Shown: in pieces, positions 5,662 through 6,724 of the stretch
Layout: each line of letters begins with the position of its first letter
Position numbering within the stretch: position 1 is the stretch's first letter
NCBI GenBank assembly: GCA_945870475.1
Contig: CAMBSR010000127.1
Coordinates: 1-6,724, forward strand
DNA from: Phycisphaera mikurensis NBRC 102666
GTDB lineage: Bacteria > Planctomycetota > Phycisphaerae > Phycisphaerales > SM1A02
Direction: 5' to 3'
DNA: 6,724 nt
Program-made: the position numbers and the translations under genes
The notes under the pieces: generated by a model
What the model saw: only the letters and a program-made list of their open reading frames with translations
The model's database searches: none
What the model was told of the DNA's origin: nothing

Positions 5662-6297
5662 TCAGTAGTCGATCGAGTCGTCAACCGAGCGATCTACCGA
5701 GCGATCTACCGATTCCGAAGGCCATGATTGGAGGAACTTATCGATGTCCATCGACAGCTCCGCAGCCATCGGCTCAAGTGCGTGTCGGCATTGTGCCAGA
5801 TCGATTCCGAGGATAGCCGCGCGCTCCGGACAACTGGCGATCCAACGGTAATAGTTCCGCAGCTGCGTGATCTCCTCAAGACGAGGATCAGGCGGCGGGG
5901 AGTTGCGCATGCGCTCTAACTGCTTCGCCAAGACTTTGGTCGTACGCCGCCACTCAAGATCCCGACCAATCAATGCCAATCGAAGCGCCAGAATGCTCTT
6001 TCGGACTTTTTTGATGAAGTCCTCGCGGTGACCAAGTTCGGCAATCAAAACTGGTAGCCCCACTATCCCGATTGCGCCGAGGCTTCCAAGAAGAAATGCC
6101 GACGGTCCGGATCGCCATTCCGGAGAAGGCAACAGGCGGAATGCGACGTAGGAAAGACAAAGCGTCGGGAAAATCAAGGGGGCCGCAGTCATCACAAAGA
6201 ACAACATGATCGACGCGACCTTCCGAACACGCCAAGGCCATGGATGCGGTTCCCGAGCAATGATCTCCCGCAGGTGACGAACGTAATCAGAATCCAT
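5662..6297 (-). CDS. Unrecognised two-helix membrane protein with repeat-derived C-terminus
   Basis: 211 residues; I do not recognise the family. Residues 1-26 are polar and basic. Two hydrophobic segments follow, about 27-54 (IMLFFVMTAAPLIFP and on) and 66-87 (SAFLLGSLGAIGIVG and on), both long enough to span the membrane as a hairpin. Residues 88-135 are charged and predicted helical (EDFIKKVRKSILALRLALI, then WRRTTKVLAKQLERM), possibly a coiled coil; 138-190 is a soluble, Leu- and Glu-rich region with Cys156 and Cys170. The last 16 residues are SVDRSVDRSVDDSIDY, built from a 12-bp repeat. Codon third positions include many A and T (GAT, TCT, GTT, CGT, ATT, TTG), unlike the strongly GC-ending neighbours, which suggests transfer or weak selection. 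No strong Shine-Dalgarno precedes the ATG (only GCGGGGC). The gene diverges from truB. It could be an orphan gene; the reading frame is long and internally coherent. Confidence 0.72.
   Translation of the reverse strand: MDSDYVRHLREIIAREPHPWPWRVRKVASIMLFFVMTAAPLIFPTLCLSYVAFRLLPSPEWRSGPSAFLLGSLGAIGIVGLPVLIAELGHREDFIKKVRKSILALRLALIGRDLEWRRTTKVLAKQLERMRNSPPPDPRLEEITQLRNYYRWIASCPERAAILGIDLAQCRHALEPMAAELSMDIDKFLQSWPSESVDRSVDRSVDDSIDY
5665..5712 (-). repeat. Four degenerate 12-bp tandem units at the 3' end of the membrane-protein gene
   Basis: Read on the - strand the units are TCGGTAGATCGC twice without change, then TCGGTTGACGAC and TCGATCGACTAC, followed directly by TGA. They encode SVDR, SVDR, SVDD and SIDY. 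Because the unit is a multiple of three, gain or loss of copies would keep the frame. Confidence 0.85.
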
Positions 6298-6329
6298 CGT
6301 GAAGCCCCGCTTTCAGACAGACGCGCAAA

Positions 6330-6724
6330 ATGTCCAGGTGTCGCGCGAAACCCCGGGCCGATGCGTGGCCCCGTCCACTAATTCGCATCGGGGTCCAAGG
6401 GGTTGCACAATATGATCCGGGCATCGAGCAGAATCTCGGAAATCGCCACGAGGCCCGTGCTCCGATCCACGGCATCCTCTCCCTCGACAAGCCCCTGGGC
6501 TTCTCCAGCATGAAGGCCGTCGCCATCGTCCGGCGGCGGGCCGGGGGCGCGCGCACGGGCCATGCCGGCACGCGTGACCCGCTGGCGACCGGGGTGCTGG
6601 TGCTGGCGCTCGGGAAGTGCACGCGGCAGATCGAGTCGCTGATGGCCACCGAGAAGCGGTACCTGACCACCATCGACATGACCGCGTTCACCACCACCGA
6701 TGACGTGGAGGGCGAGCGGACCGA
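6330..6724 (+). CDS. truB: tRNA pseudouridine-55 synthase TruB, 5' part, cut by window end
   Basis: TruB converts U55 in the T-loop of tRNAs to pseudouridine in the cytoplasm. The frame from 6330 runs open to the window edge (131 residues seen; the family is usually about 230-320). Family signatures, numbered from the 6330 start: IHGILSLDKPLGFSS (46-60, the N-terminal LDKP motif); TGHAGTRDPLATGVLVL (76-92), which contains catalytic Asp83, equivalent to E. coli Asp48; and TEKRYLTTI (107-115), matching the conserved KRY. Arg82 stands where Leu usually precedes the catalytic Asp. The start is uncertain. 6330 is the only ATG, GTG or TTG in frame between the upstream stop (6300-6302) and the LDKP motif, but it has no Shine-Dalgarno and gives a 45-residue extension where related proteins have far fewer. 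It lies only 32 bases from the divergent gene's start. An ATG at 6412 with AAGGGG at 6397-6402 is in another frame. Confidence 0.9.
   Translation, partial: MSRCRAKPRADAWPRPLIRIGVQGVAQYDPGIEQNLGNRHEARAPIHGILSLDKPLGFSSMKAVAIVRRRAGGARTGHAGTRDPLATGVLVLALGKCTRQIESLMATEKRYLTTIDMTAFTTTDDVEGERT
6397..6416 (+). promoter_or_regulatory. Possible -10 element or ribosome site upstream of the truB core
   Basis: TATGAT at 6411-6416 matches five of six bases of a sigma-70 -10 box, but no -35 is recognisable 16-18 bases upstream. The overlapping ATG at 6412 is preceded by AAGGGG at 6397-6402 with a nine-base gap, which could be a ribosome site. That ATG opens only a 33-codon frame (stop at 6511-6513), one frame away from TruB. 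The two readings (promoter or translation start) compete. Confidence 0.3.

Noticed and set aside
5536..5727. A 63-codon + strand frame with a repeated VDR/AIYR-like end
   Set aside because: Its repeats come from the 12-bp repeat of the opposite-strand gene. It lacks a ribosome site and overlaps the end of the membrane-protein gene.
6287..6697. A 136-codon - strand frame antisense to truB
   Set aside because: The + strand carries the TruB catalytic motif with high identity to the family; the antisense product shows no recognisable features.
1..6724. CRISPR array, insertion sequence, phage or defence genes
   Set aside because: No regularly spaced repeats, transposase motifs, terminal inverted repeats, integrase or nuclease signatures were seen in either strand.

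Overview
The window looks like chromosomal DNA from a high-GC bacterium with an outer membrane, most likely a planctomycete of the Phycisphaerae. The main evidence is two secreted proteins that end in a PAPG-hydrophobic-RRRR tail. This is a variant of the PEP-CTERM sorting signal that is typical of that group. The taxonomic assignment is an inference; Verrucomicrobia or a proteobacterium cannot be excluded from sequence alone.

Layout, left to right. (1) Positions 48-662 (+) encode a 204-residue secreted protein with a PEP-CTERM-like tail. (2) Positions 694-727 hold a hairpin between two converging genes. (3) Positions 809-4462 (-) encode a complete 1217-residue classical autotransporter: signal peptide, beta-helical passenger with about 100-residue repeats, helical linker, and a C-terminal beta-barrel ending in Phe. 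(4) Positions 4463-4631 are a divergent intergenic region with two hairpins on the side of the next gene. (5) Positions 4632-5246 (+) encode a second 204-residue secreted protein with a PEP-CTERM-like tail. (6) A strong stem-loop at 5284-5319 lies between that gene and a converging tRNA-Ser(GGA) gene at 5328-5414 (-). (7) Positions 5662-6297 (-) encode an unrecognised two-helix membrane protein whose C-terminus is built from a 12-bp tandem repeat. (8) The 5' part of truB (tRNA pseudouridine-55 synthase) runs (+) off the right edge. Its catalytic motif is clear but its start is not.

The left two thirds form a cell-surface cluster: an autotransporter flanked by two exported, envelope-sorted beta-rich proteins. 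Each gene has its own strand or promoter region, so this is a neighbourhood and not an operon. The right third is unrelated housekeeping (tRNA, truB) around one orphan membrane gene of different composition. No mobile element, CRISPR array, phage gene or defence system is visible. The points most worth checking are the autotransporter with its super-repeats and barrel CxxC, the ambiguous truB start with an Arg next to the catalytic Asp, and the orphan membrane gene with its repeat-built tail.
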